DNA of 64,000 nt from Desulfatibacillum alkenivorans DSM 16219 (GCF_900142135.1 NZ_FQZU01000017.1:57413-121412), one strand, 5' to 3'. Counted from the stretch's first letter, positions 1 to 10,521 are shown. Notes: a model not told the origin generated them from the letters alone. Program-made: numbers and translations.

Positions 1-1910
1 ACAATCTCTCCGCCGTCTCCCACCTTTTTCACCGTGGTTTCGATAAGGTCGGCGGTGTTTTTGGCGGCTTCGGCGGCGCGCATGGCCAGGTTGCGCACTT
101 CGTCAGCCACAACGGCGAACCCGGCGCCGGCTTCTCCCGCCCGAGCCGCTTCCACGGCTGCGTTCAGGGCCAACAAGTTGGTCTGGAAGGCGATTTCATC
201 GATGGTTTTGATAATTTTGGAGGTTTCTTCGCTGGCCTTGGAAATTTCCCCCATGGAAACGGTCAAATCCTCCATGGACTGATTGGCCACGGCCACCACC
301 TGATTGGCGTCCCTCATGAGCTTGTCGGCCTGATCCGCATTCTCGGCGTTCTGCTTGGTCATGGAGGACATTTCCTCCAGGGAGGAGGAAGTTTCCTCCA
401 AGGAGGCCGCCTGCTCCGAAGCCCCTTCGGCCAGGGACTGGCTGGAGGAGGATACCTGGCCGGAGGCGGAAGCCACCTGCTCGGCGCCTTCATCCAGATC
501 GGCGCTGATTTTCCCCAAAACCCTGGTCAGGCTGCGGGTGATAAAAATAGCCGCGCCAATGGCGGCCAACAGGCCGATGCTCAAACCGATGATCATAACC
601 ACGGAGGCGGCGCCCAGCGAAGAGGCGGCTTCAACGGCGATTTCATCCGTACTTTGCAATCCCGCGTCCGCCGTGTTTTTACACACCTCGATTAATTTAT
701 TGCCGGCTTGCTCCCTTTGCGAGCCGATATTTTGGAGCTTTTTCCAGTTATCCAGGAACGCCGCCAAAGCGGCTGCGTATTGGTTTCCCGCCGCCTCAGT
801 ATTATCAATCTGCCCTATGTTGGCCTGGTTCCTGGTTATTTTTCTCAAGGCGGCATATTTGACGTCCATTTTGGGAAAGTTTTCCAAGGCGCTTTGAATG
901 AGCTTGGGATCTCTGGTCGCCATGGATTTGAAGGCTTTGACCCGGGTGTCGTTGCCCAGGTCAATGATATCATTGACCAGGAATATTTTCTCGTTGCGCT
1001 CCAACATTTCACTGCGAAGTTGATTCTGCTGGGACTTCAAAAAGGACTCGCAATTGGACACGTATTTTCCGGCGGCGTCGTCCATATTTCCGCGTTGCCT
1101 TTCCAAGACATTGCGGTCTGCATAGTCGCCCTTTTTGAATTCCTCCAGGAACCCGTTCATGGCGGACCCGTAAGCGGCTGCGGCGGCCTCGGTTTCGTCA
1201 ATTTGCTTGATGTTAGCCTGATTGCGGGTGACGGCCCTTAAGGCGTTGGTGTGGTCTTTCAAGTCCACCAGCATCAGAATGGCCTTCTCCATCATGTCAG
1301 CGTCTCCGCTGGCCTGGGCTTTGAAGTTCGTCACCCTAACCTGAGTGCCTAAGTCCACGATCTCTGAAACAATGGCGACTTTCTTCTGTCTGTCCTCCAA
1401 ATTAGTTTGAAAGGCGGTTTTCTGGTCTTCCAGAAAAGCGGCGCAGTTTGTCATAAAGGCGGCCGCGTTGGCGTCCAGTTTGGCCCTTTGATCGTCCATT
1501 TCCGCAATGGTGCTTTTGGTCTGTTTGATCAGAGCTTCATAATCGTTGGTCGCCTTGTGAGCATCGTCCACCTGCCCTTTCAAGGCTTTCAGGTGGATGG
1601 ATTTATCCGCAAGCTCTGCGGCCTCGTCCAAGTGCCGCTTCACCGCCGCCAGTTCCTCGTTCGCGGCCTGCAGGTATTTGTCCTCTTCACTCATGCCATA
1701 GCCGCGCATCTGGTACATCAGGCGGTTGGCGGCGCCGCGCAATGCTGACGTCACCGCCACCTCAGGCACGTATTCATGGGCGAGCTTATTCGAGTCCGCC
1801 TCCACGCTTTTCATGTTGTAGATAGCCATGCCGCCCAACCCCATGGCGATCAGAATGACTATCGTGAATCCCAATATAATTCGCTGCCCAACGGTCATTT
1901 GCTTTCCCAT
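1..1910 (-). CDS. Methyl-accepting chemotaxis protein, HBM-type sensor (3' end cut by window)
   Basis: Inner-membrane chemoreceptor that would signal through CheW/CheA. About 636 codons are visible; the C-terminus lies beyond the left edge. The start [10 protein letters not shown] follows a good ribosome site (AGGAGA). Membrane helices lie near residues 10-28 and 421-446. The roughly 390-residue periplasmic part is all-helical and internally duplicated: both halves carry an I(V/I)DLG..(T)RV..FK pattern, as in the helical bimodular (HBM) domains known to bind organic acids. After the second helix come the methylation helix ([14 protein letters not shown]) and the start of the signalling tip ([18 protein letters not shown], about residues 570-590). 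A full HAMP domain is not obvious. It lies 105 bp downstream of the sensor/CheD-like gene on the same strand, so the two may be co-transcribed. Family is certain; the ligand is unknown. Confidence 0.95.
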   Translation of the reverse strand, partial: MGKQMTVGQRIILGFTIVILIAMGLGGMAIYNMKSVEADSNKLAHEYVPEVAVTSALRGAANRLMYQMRGYGMSEEDKYLQAANEELAAVKRHLDEAAELADKSIHLKALKGQVDDAHKATNDYEALIKQTKSTIAEMDDQRAKLDANAAAFMTNCAAFLEDQKTAFQTNLEDRQKKVAIVSEIVDLGTQVRVTNFKAQASGDADMMEKAILMLVDLKDHTNALRAVTRNQANIKQIDETEAAAAAYGSAMNGFLEEFKKGDYADRNVLERQRGNMDDAAGKYVSNCESFLKSQQNQLRSEMLERNEKIFLVNDIIDLGNDTRVKAFKSMATRDPKLIQSALENFPKMDVKYAALRKITRNQANIGQIDNTEAAGNQYAAALAAFLDNWKKLQNIGSQREQAGNKLIEVCKNTADAGLQSTDEIAVEAASSLGAASVVMIIGLSIGLLAAIGAAIFITRSLTRVLGKISADLDEGAEQVASASGQVSSSSQSLAEGASEQAASLEETSSSLEEMSSMTKQNAENADQADKLMRDANQVVAVANQSMEDLTVSMGEISKASEETSKIIKTIDEIAFQTNLLALNAAVEAARAGEAGAGFAVVADEVRNLAMRAAEAAKNTADLIETTVKKVGDGGEI

Positions 1911-2015
1911 AATGTCTCCTTTTTCCACGCATAGAGATTCTTGTAAAAATACAGCCTATTATTTTTCCGTTTTTGATTATTTTTCCGGTTTTGCTTATTT
2001 CCCCGGATAGTTGCC

Positions 2016-3581
2016 TTACCCGGTCTCTTCGGCCTGCATGATCTCCTTAACCATAATCCCCACATTTTTGGCGTCATCCAGGGTATGCACCGCGCTGCTT
2101 GTTTGGCCTCGAGACCGCCACAGGACATGCAGGCGCGAAGGGTCGTAGTCATAGATTATGGCGGCGGACTCCGCCTGGGGATTATTCAAAACAAGGATTT
2201 GCGACAACAGGTAGCCCTCTTCAATGAGTTTGTCGATGATGGCGGGCAGCGTCTCGGAACCGGGCGCAATCACCATAAATATCAAGGACCTTTTTTCACT
2301 GGGTAAAATGTCGAAACTCTCAATGCGCTTGACCATGCGTCCTACAAGATTCACGCCGCCTCCGCCGTAAATTTTGTCATGGGGGCTTACGTGCGCCATG
2401 TACCCGAACCGTCCGGGGCGGGCAGCAAGAAATCCGGTGCAGGTGGATACGCCGAAGGTATGCAGCCGCTCTCCCTTTTTGGCCCACAAAAACTCGTCCA
2501 TATCAATGCGAAGGGTTTTTGAGGACTGCGGGACGTCAAGGTCACGGGCGGGGGGGGCCGGCTGATTTTGGAGTTGATCCATCAACCTGTTTGCATAGTA
2601 CTTCCGGTGGTCGGCGTAGTGCTGCGTAATGATTTCGTCCTTATCCATTTTTGCGACCACAAGCCAATGGACGCCCATGAAGGAAACCACTTCAAAGGAT
2701 GACAAGGCCTGGCATCCCCGGTAATCCGTAACCATGCGCCGGCCCCGGCCCTCCTTGAACTTGGCCTGGATGTTCCTGTCGTCCAGCTTTCTATTCAAAA
2801 TACTGGAATCACCAGTAAAATTAGATTCCGTCAGCATAAGGCCATCTGCATTGACCAAAAAAGTCTCTCCGGTTTGCCCAAGACTTTCTATCCAGGCGAA
2901 TATGGTGTTCACTTTGTTGACTGCCAGTTGAAGCACCAACCACCCCTGATGCTCATTTTTAATAAGCACCGGCTCCACAAAAAAGGCGGCGGGTTCGGCG
3001 GATGGGGCGTAATGGAAAAAATCCACAAAGCATTCTTCTTGCGGCTTTGCCTCCAGGCATTGAGACAAGCGGCTTCCGCCAGCCTCCCCGGTAATAAGGT
3101 TTGCGCCGGGAATATAATCCTTGCGCATGGAATGGATGATATCTCCGTTAAGAGTCACGAACAGGACGTCGTAAAAAGCGAAATAATTTTCGGCGAAGTA
3201 GACTGAAAGCGACCTTTCCAGTTCGTCGATCGTTTTTTCCAGTTCACGGGAGGAATGATTCTGGCTTTTGGCCTGGCTGTACTGCTGATGAATGTCAAAA
3301 CAGCCCGACATAAAAGGATCCTTGGCGACCTGACGCGCCAAGCCGTGAATCCGGTCGCAAAACCGGTGCAGGGCGGCTACCTTTTCTTCCCTGGCGTAAT
3401 CCAGAGCTACATAGGCCCAATCGTACACCCCCATGGCGGCGCAAGGGGCGGGTGCGGCGCCCAATATTGAAAAAATGATAGTAATTATCAATAAGCGCCT
3501 ATGGTATGGGACATGCCATTTGAGGCTATCTACTTTATAATAAAGAATATTAATACGGGATGAATCCATTTTCCGCTGCAT
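2016..3581 (-). CDS. Secreted dCache-type sensor fused to a CheD-like domain
   Basis: 521 residues. Residues 29-50 form a signal peptide or anchor (LLIITIIFSILGAAPAPCAA) after a long basic N-terminus. Residues about 55-320 look like a double-Cache/PDC extracellular sensor. Residues about 360-510 resemble the chemoreceptor deamidase CheD. The stretch HTFGVSTC places Thr375 six residues before Cys381, and YMAH places His397 16 residues after it, matching the Thr/Cys/His order and spacing of CheD. No second membrane helix separates sensor and C-terminal domain, so by topology the CheD-like part should be periplasmic, which would be unexpected for a deamidase of cytoplasmic receptor helices. The gene stops 105 bp before the chemoreceptor gene on the same strand. 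An alternative start is Met5 (3569). The CheD relation is my motif reading, not a search result. Confidence 0.75.
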   Translation of the reverse strand: MQRKMDSSRINILYYKVDSLKWHVPYHRRLLIITIIFSILGAAPAPCAAMGVYDWAYVALDYAREEKVAALHRFCDRIHGLARQVAKDPFMSGCFDIHQQYSQAKSQNHSSRELEKTIDELERSLSVYFAENYFAFYDVLFVTLNGDIIHSMRKDYIPGANLITGEAGGSRLSQCLEAKPQEECFVDFFHYAPSAEPAAFFVEPVLIKNEHQGWLVLQLAVNKVNTIFAWIESLGQTGETFLVNADGLMLTESNFTGDSSILNRKLDDRNIQAKFKEGRGRRMVTDYRGCQALSSFEVVSFMGVHWLVVAKMDKDEIITQHYADHRKYYANRLMDQLQNQPAPPARDLDVPQSSKTLRIDMDEFLWAKKGERLHTFGVSTCTGFLAARPGRFGYMAHVSPHDKIYGGGGVNLVGRMVKRIESFDILPSEKRSLIFMVIAPGSETLPAIIDKLIEEGYLLSQILVLNNPQAESAAIIYDYDPSRLHVLWRSRGQTSSAVHTLDDAKNVGIMVKEIMQAEETG

Positions 3582-3646
3582 GTCTTTAAAATTAAACTCC
3601 CCTTGCGATATTGATATTTTTTAAAAAAAATTCTAATTGGATTTCC

Positions 3647-3674
3647 GGCATGAAATTCATTCAAATTTCGTGCC
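3647..3674. repeat. Inverted repeat upstream of the sensor/CheD-like gene
   Basis: Arms of 11 nt with one mismatch flank a 6-nt loop. Read on the minus strand, the right arm contains TGGCACGAAATTTGA, which resembles a sigma-54 -24/-12 element (GG, then 10 nt, then GA instead of GC), about 80 nt before the start at 3581. It could be an operator or a weak promoter. The missing GC core makes the promoter reading doubtful. The rest of 3582-3838 shows nothing else. Confidence 0.25.
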
Positions 3675-3838
3675 AGCAAGGAGAGGTCATGCAAAATAGC
3701 GGGGACGCCGTCAACGCGGCGAAAAGTAACAAGTGCGGATAATTAAAACGCGGCATGGTTGAATTGCAACAAAGGACGATAAAATTCGCAAAATTCAGGG
3801 CAATCATATGCGTCAGGATTGAAAGGCCGGCGGGAAGT

Positions 3839-6800
3839 TCACGCTTGGTCCAGCGCGGTCCGGACGACCTGGGCCAATTCCCTTTTTACAACGGGTTTCA
3901 TGACGTATCCCTGGATTCCCATGGAAGCGGCCTTTTCTTCGTCAATAAAATTGCTGAATCCCGTACAAATTATGACAGGCAGTTCTGGCCTGATTTTACG
4001 CATCTCCATGGCCAGTTGGTCGCCCGTCATGTTCGGCATGGTCATGTCTGTCACCAATAGATCAAAGGCGTGGGGCTCTTTTGTAAATGATTCCAGAGCC
4101 AGCAGGCTTGAGGAGCAGGAAAAGACGTCATACCCAAGCCTTTCAAGAATTCTTTTTTCCAGTCTTTCCACGGGCGCCTCGTCGTCCACCAGCAAAATTT
4201 TCTCCGATCCCCCAGGAACGGGCGTTTCTTCCGTTTTTTCCCCGCCCTCGAAACCCCGCTCCTTAATGGGCAGGTAGACGCTGAACTTCGTCCCTCGCCC
4301 GGATTCGCTAAAGACCCTTACGGCGCCTTGGGCCGAAGTCACTATACCGTGCACCACCGAAAGCCCCAGGCCCGTGCCTTTGCCTCTTGGCTTGGTGGTG
4401 TAATAGGGGTCGAAAATCCGTTCAAGAACCTTGTCTTCAAGCCCTACGCCCGTGTCAGACACAATGAGCACGGCATATTTCCCCCCTGACAGTTCAGGAA
4501 AAGACGGGTCATTGGAAGGTATGGCGGTCTCCTTAAGTTTCACCGTGAGGGCGCCTCCCGTCATTTCCATGGCATGATAGGCATTCGTCGCCAAATTCAT
4601 GACTATTTGATGAATCTGCGTGGGATCGGCCATCACGATGCCGCACTCCGCAGCAATGTCCAGTTGAAAATCGATGGTGGTCGGAATGGCGCCGCGGAGC
4701 AGCTTCATGGCTTCCTTGATAATCGGCTGAAGCCGGAGAGGCCTGATTTCCTGATTGTCCTGGCGGCTGAAGGTTAAAATCTGCTTGACCAGTTCCCTGG
4801 CTCTTAAAGCGGCGTGAAAAACCTCCTCCACATAGTTCTGCATGGAACTGTCAGGGGGGATGTCTTCTTTAAGCATTTCGGTAAACCCAAAAATGGGCGT
4901 TAATATATTATTGAAATCATGGGCGATCCCTCCTGCCAGAGTCCCGATGGCCTCCATCTTCTGGGACTGGGCCAGGCGCTCTTCCAGTTGGATTTCCTCG
5001 GTGATATCCCGTTTCACGCCAATGTAATTGGTGATTTCGCCGTTCTTATCCATTACCGGAGAAATGGAGGCCTTTTCGGTGAAAAAGCCGCCGTCCTTGG
5101 TTTTATTAACCATGCGGCCTTCCCAGGTGCGGCCGCTGCTTATGGTTTGCCACATCTGAGCGTAAAAGGCCTCATCCTGCTCTCCGCTTTTTAGTATATT
5201 GGGGTTGCGGCCGATCACTTCCTCCCTGGAGTACCCGGATACCCTTTCAAATGAGGGATTGACGTATTGGATGTTTCCATCCGCATCGGTAATGACGATG
5301 GTTTCTCCGCTTTGCTCCACGGCCTGAATCAAACGCTCCCGGTCAGCCTCGGTTTTCCTGCTTTCCGAAACATCCGCAAAAATGCAGGCAAACTGCCCGG
5401 GGGCGGGTCTGTATGCGGTCACGTAAAAATGCCGGTCCAATGCCATGGAGTAATTTTCAAACGAAATGGGCTCGCCCGTTAAAGCCACTTTTCCATAGGC
5501 TTCAATCCAGCTTTTTTCTGTGAGCGGCAAGACCTCCAGCACCCGCTTGCCCAGGATGTCTTCCCCTTTTAATCCGGTCATTCTTTCAAAGGCGGGGTTA
5601 ATCGCCAGAAAACGATAATCCACGGGCTTTCCATCGTCATCGCAAATAATCTCATGGAGCGCAAACCCGTCCATCATCTCTTCAAACAAGGACTTGAAGT
5701 CCCTTTCCACCTTCCTATGTTCGGTGATGTCCCGGCAAATCCCCAAAACCGAGGTCAGTTGTTTTTTGGCGTCCCGCACGGGGACGAAACGCACATTATA
5801 CATTTTGGCGGGATGCTTCCCTGTAACAACAAGTTCGGACTCGCAGCCGGCGTTTGTAGTGAAAACCCGGTTCAAACCCTTATCGAGAAATGCCGCCTGA
5901 TACTCGGGATAGCCAAGCTCCCTATGGGTTTTTCCAATTCCCTGCCCGGGAGCCAGGCCCATGACCTCTGCGGCTTTATCGGAAATAAAAAGGTACCGCC
6001 CCTTCCTGTCCATGCGGAACAGTAAATCCGGCAGGCCTTCCAACAGCGCTCTTTGCCTGGCCTGGTTTTCTTCCATGGTTTCCTGCATGCGGATTCTTGC
6101 AGCGACCCTGCCGAGCCTTTCGGCCAGTGCGTGCAGAAGGTCCGCCTCTTCTCTCAAAAACGCCTCGCCGTCATGGAGCGGAGGCGCTTTCAAATATCCG
6201 GCTTCGATGACGCCGAGCCTTTCGCCTTCCACTTCAATGGGAGTGGAAACCTTGAGCGCCGTGTCCTTGTAGTTTTCCGTGGCGTAGGTTTGCCCCTCAA
6301 AGGAAATGCCGGCCCAGGCCATGGATGAATGCCGGAGTCCATGGGGGATAAGCTCCACGCACCCGCGGATAATTTCCTCCAGGGTAATCCCAGGCGTTTC
6401 CACCAGGCGTCCCAGCCCATACAGGCACTGGAGTTCGCTGACCCTTTTGCGCAGGAATTCTTCCGCGCGCCTCATCTCCGTAATGTCCGACATTACCGCC
6501 TGCACCTGGTCGGGATGTTCTCCCCCATGGGAGAATCGCGGAACAATGCTGAGTTGAATCCAGCGGTATTCCTTCAATTTGGGGTTATAGACTCCTCGCA
6601 CGCAGTCTCGAACAGGCTCGCCGGTTTCAAAAGCCCTTTTGGCGGGCGATTGGTCCGGAGGCATGGCTTCCCCGGTCTCCAGAATGACGTTCCAATCGTC
6701 TTTATACAGGTTTTGCCCGACCAGCTCCTCCCGGGACAATCCCAATATTTCGCAGGCGGAGGGGTTCGCCTCAGTCAAATTCCCAGAAGCGTCAATCACC

Positions 6801-7744
6801 AACACCCCCTGCGACATGGTGTCAAACAGATGCCTGTAGCTTGTCTGGCTGACTTTCAGGGAATTGAACAGGGTCTCGAAGGGCCTCCGCAAACCGGAAT
6901 AAATCAGGCTGCGATAGATCAGATAAAAGGAAATGATTTTAAAAAGGTGCCCGATGACGTTGGATATGCCGTAAACGCTGATATAAAAAGTGAATGACAG
7001 CTCCGAGGCGATGGTGGCGGCCATGGAGAGCGACATCATTCTGTATATGTAGGGATTTAGGAAACGGCGATTTTTTCGCAATACCGCCAACGAGGCCAGC
7101 AAGGTTGCGCAAATGACGTACTCGCTGATCACCTTGAAAGGCGTAAGCCCCCTTCCCTCCACAAAACAGTCAGGAAATATTTTCCACCAGAATATGCTTA
7201 CCAATGCAAAAAGGGTTACAGCCCCGTATGCGGCCATAATCGGCTCTGCTTTAACCTTTTTGCCTGCCATGATTGAGAAGAGAAAAAGAGCGGAGCTTTC
7301 CAGGCAGCGGGCGAGAATCCAAAGCTGAGTAGGCAGATTGGGGCCCCATTCATTGGAAAACACCCCCATGCCTTTATAAGACAGCGTGTGCAGCAAATCC
7401 ACACAGCCCACAAAGAAATAGGCCGCGCCCACCAGCAAGAGGGCGTTTTCCTCCATCATGCTTCGGGAGTTCCACACCAAGACGAAAAGCCCCCACGCAA
7501 CGACAATGGAAACGAATTCGACCAGAACGTGAAATAACAGAAAATTTTGTTGGCTTAACCAATACAGAGAGATCAGGAGCAATAGCAGAACTACAGCTAA
7601 ATAGCGCCGTCCCCGCTTCCTGCCGGGCGCCTGCATAGTCCAATAATTGGACAAAACATTGGGGGAAAAATCGCCGGTCGTTTTTCTAAAAAACTCGGGC
7701 CCCGAGGCAATTTTTTGACGATTTTTGTCTGGCTCACCACCCAT
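3839..7744 (-). CDS. MASE3-PAS hybrid sensor histidine kinase with receiver domain
   Basis: 1301 residues. An N-terminal membrane module of about seven helices (residues 48-275), with the conserved stretch HTLSYKGMGVF, identifies a MASE3 sensor. Then come a PAS domain (about 290-410), a GAF-like region (420-540), three more PAS domains (555-670, 675-790, 795-915), a HisKA domain with phospho-acceptor His942 in GGIAHDFNN, an HATPase domain (about 1030-1150, DTGVGL and GTGLGLSVV boxes) and a C-terminal receiver with Asp1233 in VTDMTMP. It should autophosphorylate and pass phosphate to its own receiver, and then to an unknown partner. No output regulator is adjacent. The start has a weak ribosome site; Met37 (7636) is an alternative. 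A second MASE3 kinase of different output type lies at 58576-62691. Confidence 0.93.
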   Translation of the reverse strand: MGGEPDKNRQKIASGPEFFRKTTGDFSPNVLSNYWTMQAPGRKRGRRYLAVVLLLLLISLYWLSQQNFLLFHVLVEFVSIVVAWGLFVLVWNSRSMMEENALLLVGAAYFFVGCVDLLHTLSYKGMGVFSNEWGPNLPTQLWILARCLESSALFLFSIMAGKKVKAEPIMAAYGAVTLFALVSIFWWKIFPDCFVEGRGLTPFKVISEYVICATLLASLAVLRKNRRFLNPYIYRMMSLSMAATIASELSFTFYISVYGISNVIGHLFKIISFYLIYRSLIYSGLRRPFETLFNSLKVSQTSYRHLFDTMSQGVLVIDASGNLTEANPSACEILGLSREELVGQNLYKDDWNVILETGEAMPPDQSPAKRAFETGEPVRDCVRGVYNPKLKEYRWIQLSIVPRFSHGGEHPDQVQAVMSDITEMRRAEEFLRKRVSELQCLYGLGRLVETPGITLEEIIRGCVELIPHGLRHSSMAWAGISFEGQTYATENYKDTALKVSTPIEVEGERLGVIEAGYLKAPPLHDGEAFLREEADLLHALAERLGRVAARIRMQETMEENQARQRALLEGLPDLLFRMDRKGRYLFISDKAAEVMGLAPGQGIGKTHRELGYPEYQAAFLDKGLNRVFTTNAGCESELVVTGKHPAKMYNVRFVPVRDAKKQLTSVLGICRDITEHRKVERDFKSLFEEMMDGFALHEIICDDDGKPVDYRFLAINPAFERMTGLKGEDILGKRVLEVLPLTEKSWIEAYGKVALTGEPISFENYSMALDRHFYVTAYRPAPGQFACIFADVSESRKTEADRERLIQAVEQSGETIVITDADGNIQYVNPSFERVSGYSREEVIGRNPNILKSGEQDEAFYAQMWQTISSGRTWEGRMVNKTKDGGFFTEKASISPVMDKNGEITNYIGVKRDITEEIQLEERLAQSQKMEAIGTLAGGIAHDFNNILTPIFGFTEMLKEDIPPDSSMQNYVEEVFHAALRARELVKQILTFSRQDNQEIRPLRLQPIIKEAMKLLRGAIPTTIDFQLDIAAECGIVMADPTQIHQIVMNLATNAYHAMEMTGGALTVKLKETAIPSNDPSFPELSGGKYAVLIVSDTGVGLEDKVLERIFDPYYTTKPRGKGTGLGLSVVHGIVTSAQGAVRVFSESGRGTKFSVYLPIKERGFEGGEKTEETPVPGGSEKILLVDDEAPVERLEKRILERLGYDVFSCSSSLLALESFTKEPHAFDLLVTDMTMPNMTGDQLAMEMRKIRPELPVIICTGFSNFIDEEKAASMGIQGYVMKPVVKRELAQVVRTALDQA

Positions 7745-8034
7745 TAAAACATCCCTGACTTATCCGGAAATTACTATCCATCTAATATTAAATGATATTC
7801 TCCACGCGTCTAGTCCAAGCGGCGGTTCTGCAATTTTTCACGGTAAAAACGTCTTTACAGGGTGCAAAATCAATGCCGGAAGATCAACCTTTTGGTAAAG
7901 CATCCGTTCCCAATCGCTTTCGAACAATCACAGCCTGGGCGAATTTCCTTTTACAAAAGCCAGGGGGAGGCGGAGGGGGGCATTTGCTGAGGACCGGCGC
8001 AAAAAAGAGCGGCGCAAAAAAAATAAACAACAAA

Positions 8035-8745
8035 TCAGCGGCTTATATTAGATAAAAGCAATTTTCCGTCCGCCAGCTCCAGGCGGGAGTCCGCAATCCT
8101 GGAAACCTGGTCCAAATAATGGGAAACCATAAGCACCGTGCAGCTTTCTTTCAGGGATACCAGCAAATCCTCAATCATGCCTGCGGCTTGATAGTCCAGG
8201 GAAGACGTGGGCTCATCAAAAAGCAGCACCATGGGCTCCAATATCAGAGCTCGGGCGATGCACAGCCTTTGCTGCTGTCCTCCTGACAGTTCCAGAGCGC
8301 TGGAATGAAGGCGATCCTTGACCTCATCCCACAGAAAAGCCCGTTCCAGGGCTTCTTGGACCTTAGCCTGCACTTGATCTTTTTCCTTCACTCCGGCCAG
8401 TTTTAAGGGAAAGGCCATGTTCCTAAAAATGCTCATGGGGAGGGGGTTTGGAATCTGAAAAACCATACCCACCATCCTGCGCAAAGCGGCAATATCCATG
8501 GAAGACGCGTAGACGTCCCGCCATTTTTCGGCAATTTTCAACTCAACGCATCCCTGCAACGCCGCACCGGGAACGTCCTCCCAAAGCCGGTTCAGGGTGG
8601 TCAGAAAGGTGGATTTTCCCTTGCCTGAAGGCCCCGTGATAGCCGTCAGGGTGTTTTTCTCAAAGCTGTGGGTGACGCCCTTTAACACCTTGAGGCCGTT
8701 ATAGGAAAAGTGTAAATCCGTGATTTTGATTATCGAATTATCCAT
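8035..8745 (-). CDS. pstB: Phosphate ABC transporter ATP-binding protein (PstB-like)
   Basis: 236-residue ABC ATPase that would drive phosphate import through PstC/PstA. Walker A is GPSGKGKST, the signature is LSGGQQQRLCIARAL, Walker B is VLLFDEPTSSLD, and the switch histidine is in MVSHYLDQ. It is slightly shorter than usual PstB proteins (about 250). It is the last gene of the minus-strand pstSCAB operon, 26 bp after pstA. No strong Shine-Dalgarno is seen before the ATG. No phoU follows; downstream is a 290-bp gap and then the MASE3 kinase. Substrate assignment rests on the neighbouring PstS, PstC and PstA. Confidence 0.88.
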   Translation of the reverse strand: MDNSIIKITDLHFSYNGLKVLKGVTHSFEKNTLTAITGPSGKGKSTFLTTLNRLWEDVPGAALQGCVELKIAEKWRDVYASSMDIAALRRMVGMVFQIPNPLPMSIFRNMAFPLKLAGVKEKDQVQAKVQEALERAFLWDEVKDRLHSSALELSGGQQQRLCIARALILEPMVLLFDEPTSSLDYQAAGMIEDLLVSLKESCTVLMVSHYLDQVSRIADSRLELADGKLLLSNISR

Positions 8746-8771
8746 ATTTTTTTACAATAAAAGGCCGCCGC

Positions 8772-9662
8772 CTAAATCCTGTAAAAAACCTGATGCGAAA
8801 GCCCTTTTCTCACTCCCAATGCGATCAGAAACAAAGCCAGGCACACGCACAACAGAATGATGGAAGCCCCGTAGCCGGTCATAAGCTCGGCTTGGTCCGT
8901 GTATTGGGAGGATATATAATAGATGTAAAACGGAAGCGCCTCGTACTGCCCGAAAAGGGAGCCGGGAACGCCCGCCGTGGCCACAACCCCCGTCAGCATG
9001 ATTACGGCCGTGTCTTCCGCGCAACGCCCGATGGCCAGCACGATGCCGGATAGTATGCCGGACATGGACCGGGGCAGGAGGACATAGACGATATTCTGCA
9101 TTTTGGAAGCGCCCAACGCAAGGGCGGTGATACGCAACCCCGGGGAAATCCCTTGCATGGAGGTTTGGGTGGTCCGCACCAGATAGGGCAGCACCAGGAT
9201 GGCCAGGGACGCGGCGGAAACAGCCAGGCAAGGCCTGAAACCGTCAAAGATCCTGTGCAATATAATCGCCCCGGAAAACCCGAACAAACCGACCACAATG
9301 GAAGGCACGCCGGCCAGGATGTCAAAACACAGCCCCAAAATGCGCCGCAGACCGGCCGAGGCGTATTCGCTCATGTAAACTCCCGCGCAAACCCCGATAG
9401 GCACGGCCAGGCTTACCGACAAAACCACCAGCAACAGAGTACCTGCTATAGCGGGAAAAAGGCCGCCGAACACCCGCCTTTTCAAGAGAATGGCGTCCAG
9501 GGGCGGCGCATTGCCGAAAATCAAATCCAGCCCCAGGGTTTGCCAGCCGTTTTTCAGCAAAGAGCCTATTAAAAGGAACAAGGCGCAAATCAATATGATC
9601 GCGCTGCTCCAGGCGAAGACCACAACCGCCCTGTCCGTCCACTTCAAGGCTTTCTCAGACAT
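8772..9662 (-). CDS. pstA: Phosphate ABC transporter permease PstA
   Basis: Inner-membrane permease of the phosphate importer, about 296 residues with six predicted membrane helices. The coupling segment for the ATPase is in the GASKMQNIVYVLLP region, with the typical ALGASKxQ pattern. I choose the ATG at 9662 (MSEKALKWTD), which has AAAGGA upstream. The longer reading from 9680 would start at TTG inside pstC. The start overlaps the 3' end of pstC by 8 bp, so translation is probably coupled. Confidence 0.9.
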   Translation of the reverse strand: MSEKALKWTDRAVVVFAWSSAIILICALFLLIGSLLKNGWQTLGLDLIFGNAPPLDAILLKRRVFGGLFPAIAGTLLLVVLSVSLAVPIGVCAGVYMSEYASAGLRRILGLCFDILAGVPSIVVGLFGFSGAIILHRIFDGFRPCLAVSAASLAILVLPYLVRTTQTSMQGISPGLRITALALGASKMQNIVYVLLPRSMSGILSGIVLAIGRCAEDTAVIMLTGVVATAGVPGSLFGQYEALPFYIYYISSQYTDQAELMTGYGASIILLCVCLALFLIALGVRKGLSHQVFYRI

Positions 9663-10521
9663 GGGCTTTGTCCTTTCCAACGGCTCCGAATCGCCGGATG
9701 GCGATGACAGCGGCTGCGTTCAACAAATACAGCGTAACGCCGCAGGCGAAAATAGACTTGAACTCCATGCTGTGATAATCCGCCGCCGAAACCAGGGCGA
9801 TGTGGGACGTCAGGGTGCGCGCCGGATCCAACAGGGAAGACGGAACGTTTACGGCGTTTCCCGCAATCATCAATGCAATGAGAGTGTCTCCCATGGCGCG
9901 GCCTAAAGCCATGATCAGGCCGGTCATCAAGCCTCGCCAGGCGTTGGGAAGCACGACGAACAGCAGGGTCTGCACCCGGGTGGCGCCCAATGCCCTGGCC
10001 GCCTGGATGTATTTCTTGTCCACGGCCGCGAACCCGTCCGAAAAAAACAATATCATGGTGGGGCTGATGAGCAGGCCCAACATCAACGAGGCGGACAACA
10101 CGCACATGCCCGAGCCGTTTTCAAACATTTCACGAATCAGGGGAACCAGCAGGAATACGCCGATAAACCCGTAAATCACGGTGGGCACGCCGGTCATAAA
10201 CTGCACCAGTCTCTTGAGGATCTTTCCCAAAGCAGCCGGGGCCAGAGAGTGAAGAAAAAAGGAAACCCCCAGGCTGATGGGAAAGGCTACAACCAGGCTC
10301 AGCAAAGAGATGGCCGCGGTCCCGGCAATCATGGGCAAAAAGCCGTACATCCCCTGCCCCGGCGCCCATGGCCTCCCCAACAGGAGAAAAAATTGGCCTC
10401 CCTTGAATAAAGGGAGGCCGAAAACCAGCAAAAACCCAAAAATAAGAAGGGTCGCCAGAGCGCTGGCGGCCGCGCAAATAAACAGCGCGGTTTTAAAGGT
10501 CTTGTCCCGGTTGATCATCAT
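9655..10521 (-). CDS. pstC: Phosphate ABC transporter permease PstC
   Basis: 288-residue inner-membrane permease that pairs with PstA. It is hydrophobic, with a first helix at about 12-36 and the permease signature ARALGATRVQTLLFVVLPNA. Its ATG overlaps the stop of pstS in an ATGA arrangement, and its end overlaps the start of pstA, so the operon is tightly packed. A second in-frame ATG directly follows the first, so the exact start is uncertain by one codon. Confidence 0.92.
   Translation of the reverse strand: MMINRDKTFKTALFICAAASALATLLIFGFLLVFGLPLFKGGQFFLLLGRPWAPGQGMYGFLPMIAGTAAISLLSLVVAFPISLGVSFFLHSLAPAALGKILKRLVQFMTGVPTVIYGFIGVFLLVPLIREMFENGSGMCVLSASLMLGLLISPTMILFFSDGFAAVDKKYIQAARALGATRVQTLLFVVLPNAWRGLMTGLIMALGRAMGDTLIALMIAGNAVNVPSSLLDPARTLTSHIALVSAADYHSMEFKSIFACGVTLYLLNAAAVIAIRRFGAVGKDKAHV

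Noticed and set aside
3661..3675. Sigma-54 promoter
   Set aside because: GG is present but the essential GC at -12 is GA; kept only as an inverted repeat of uncertain role.
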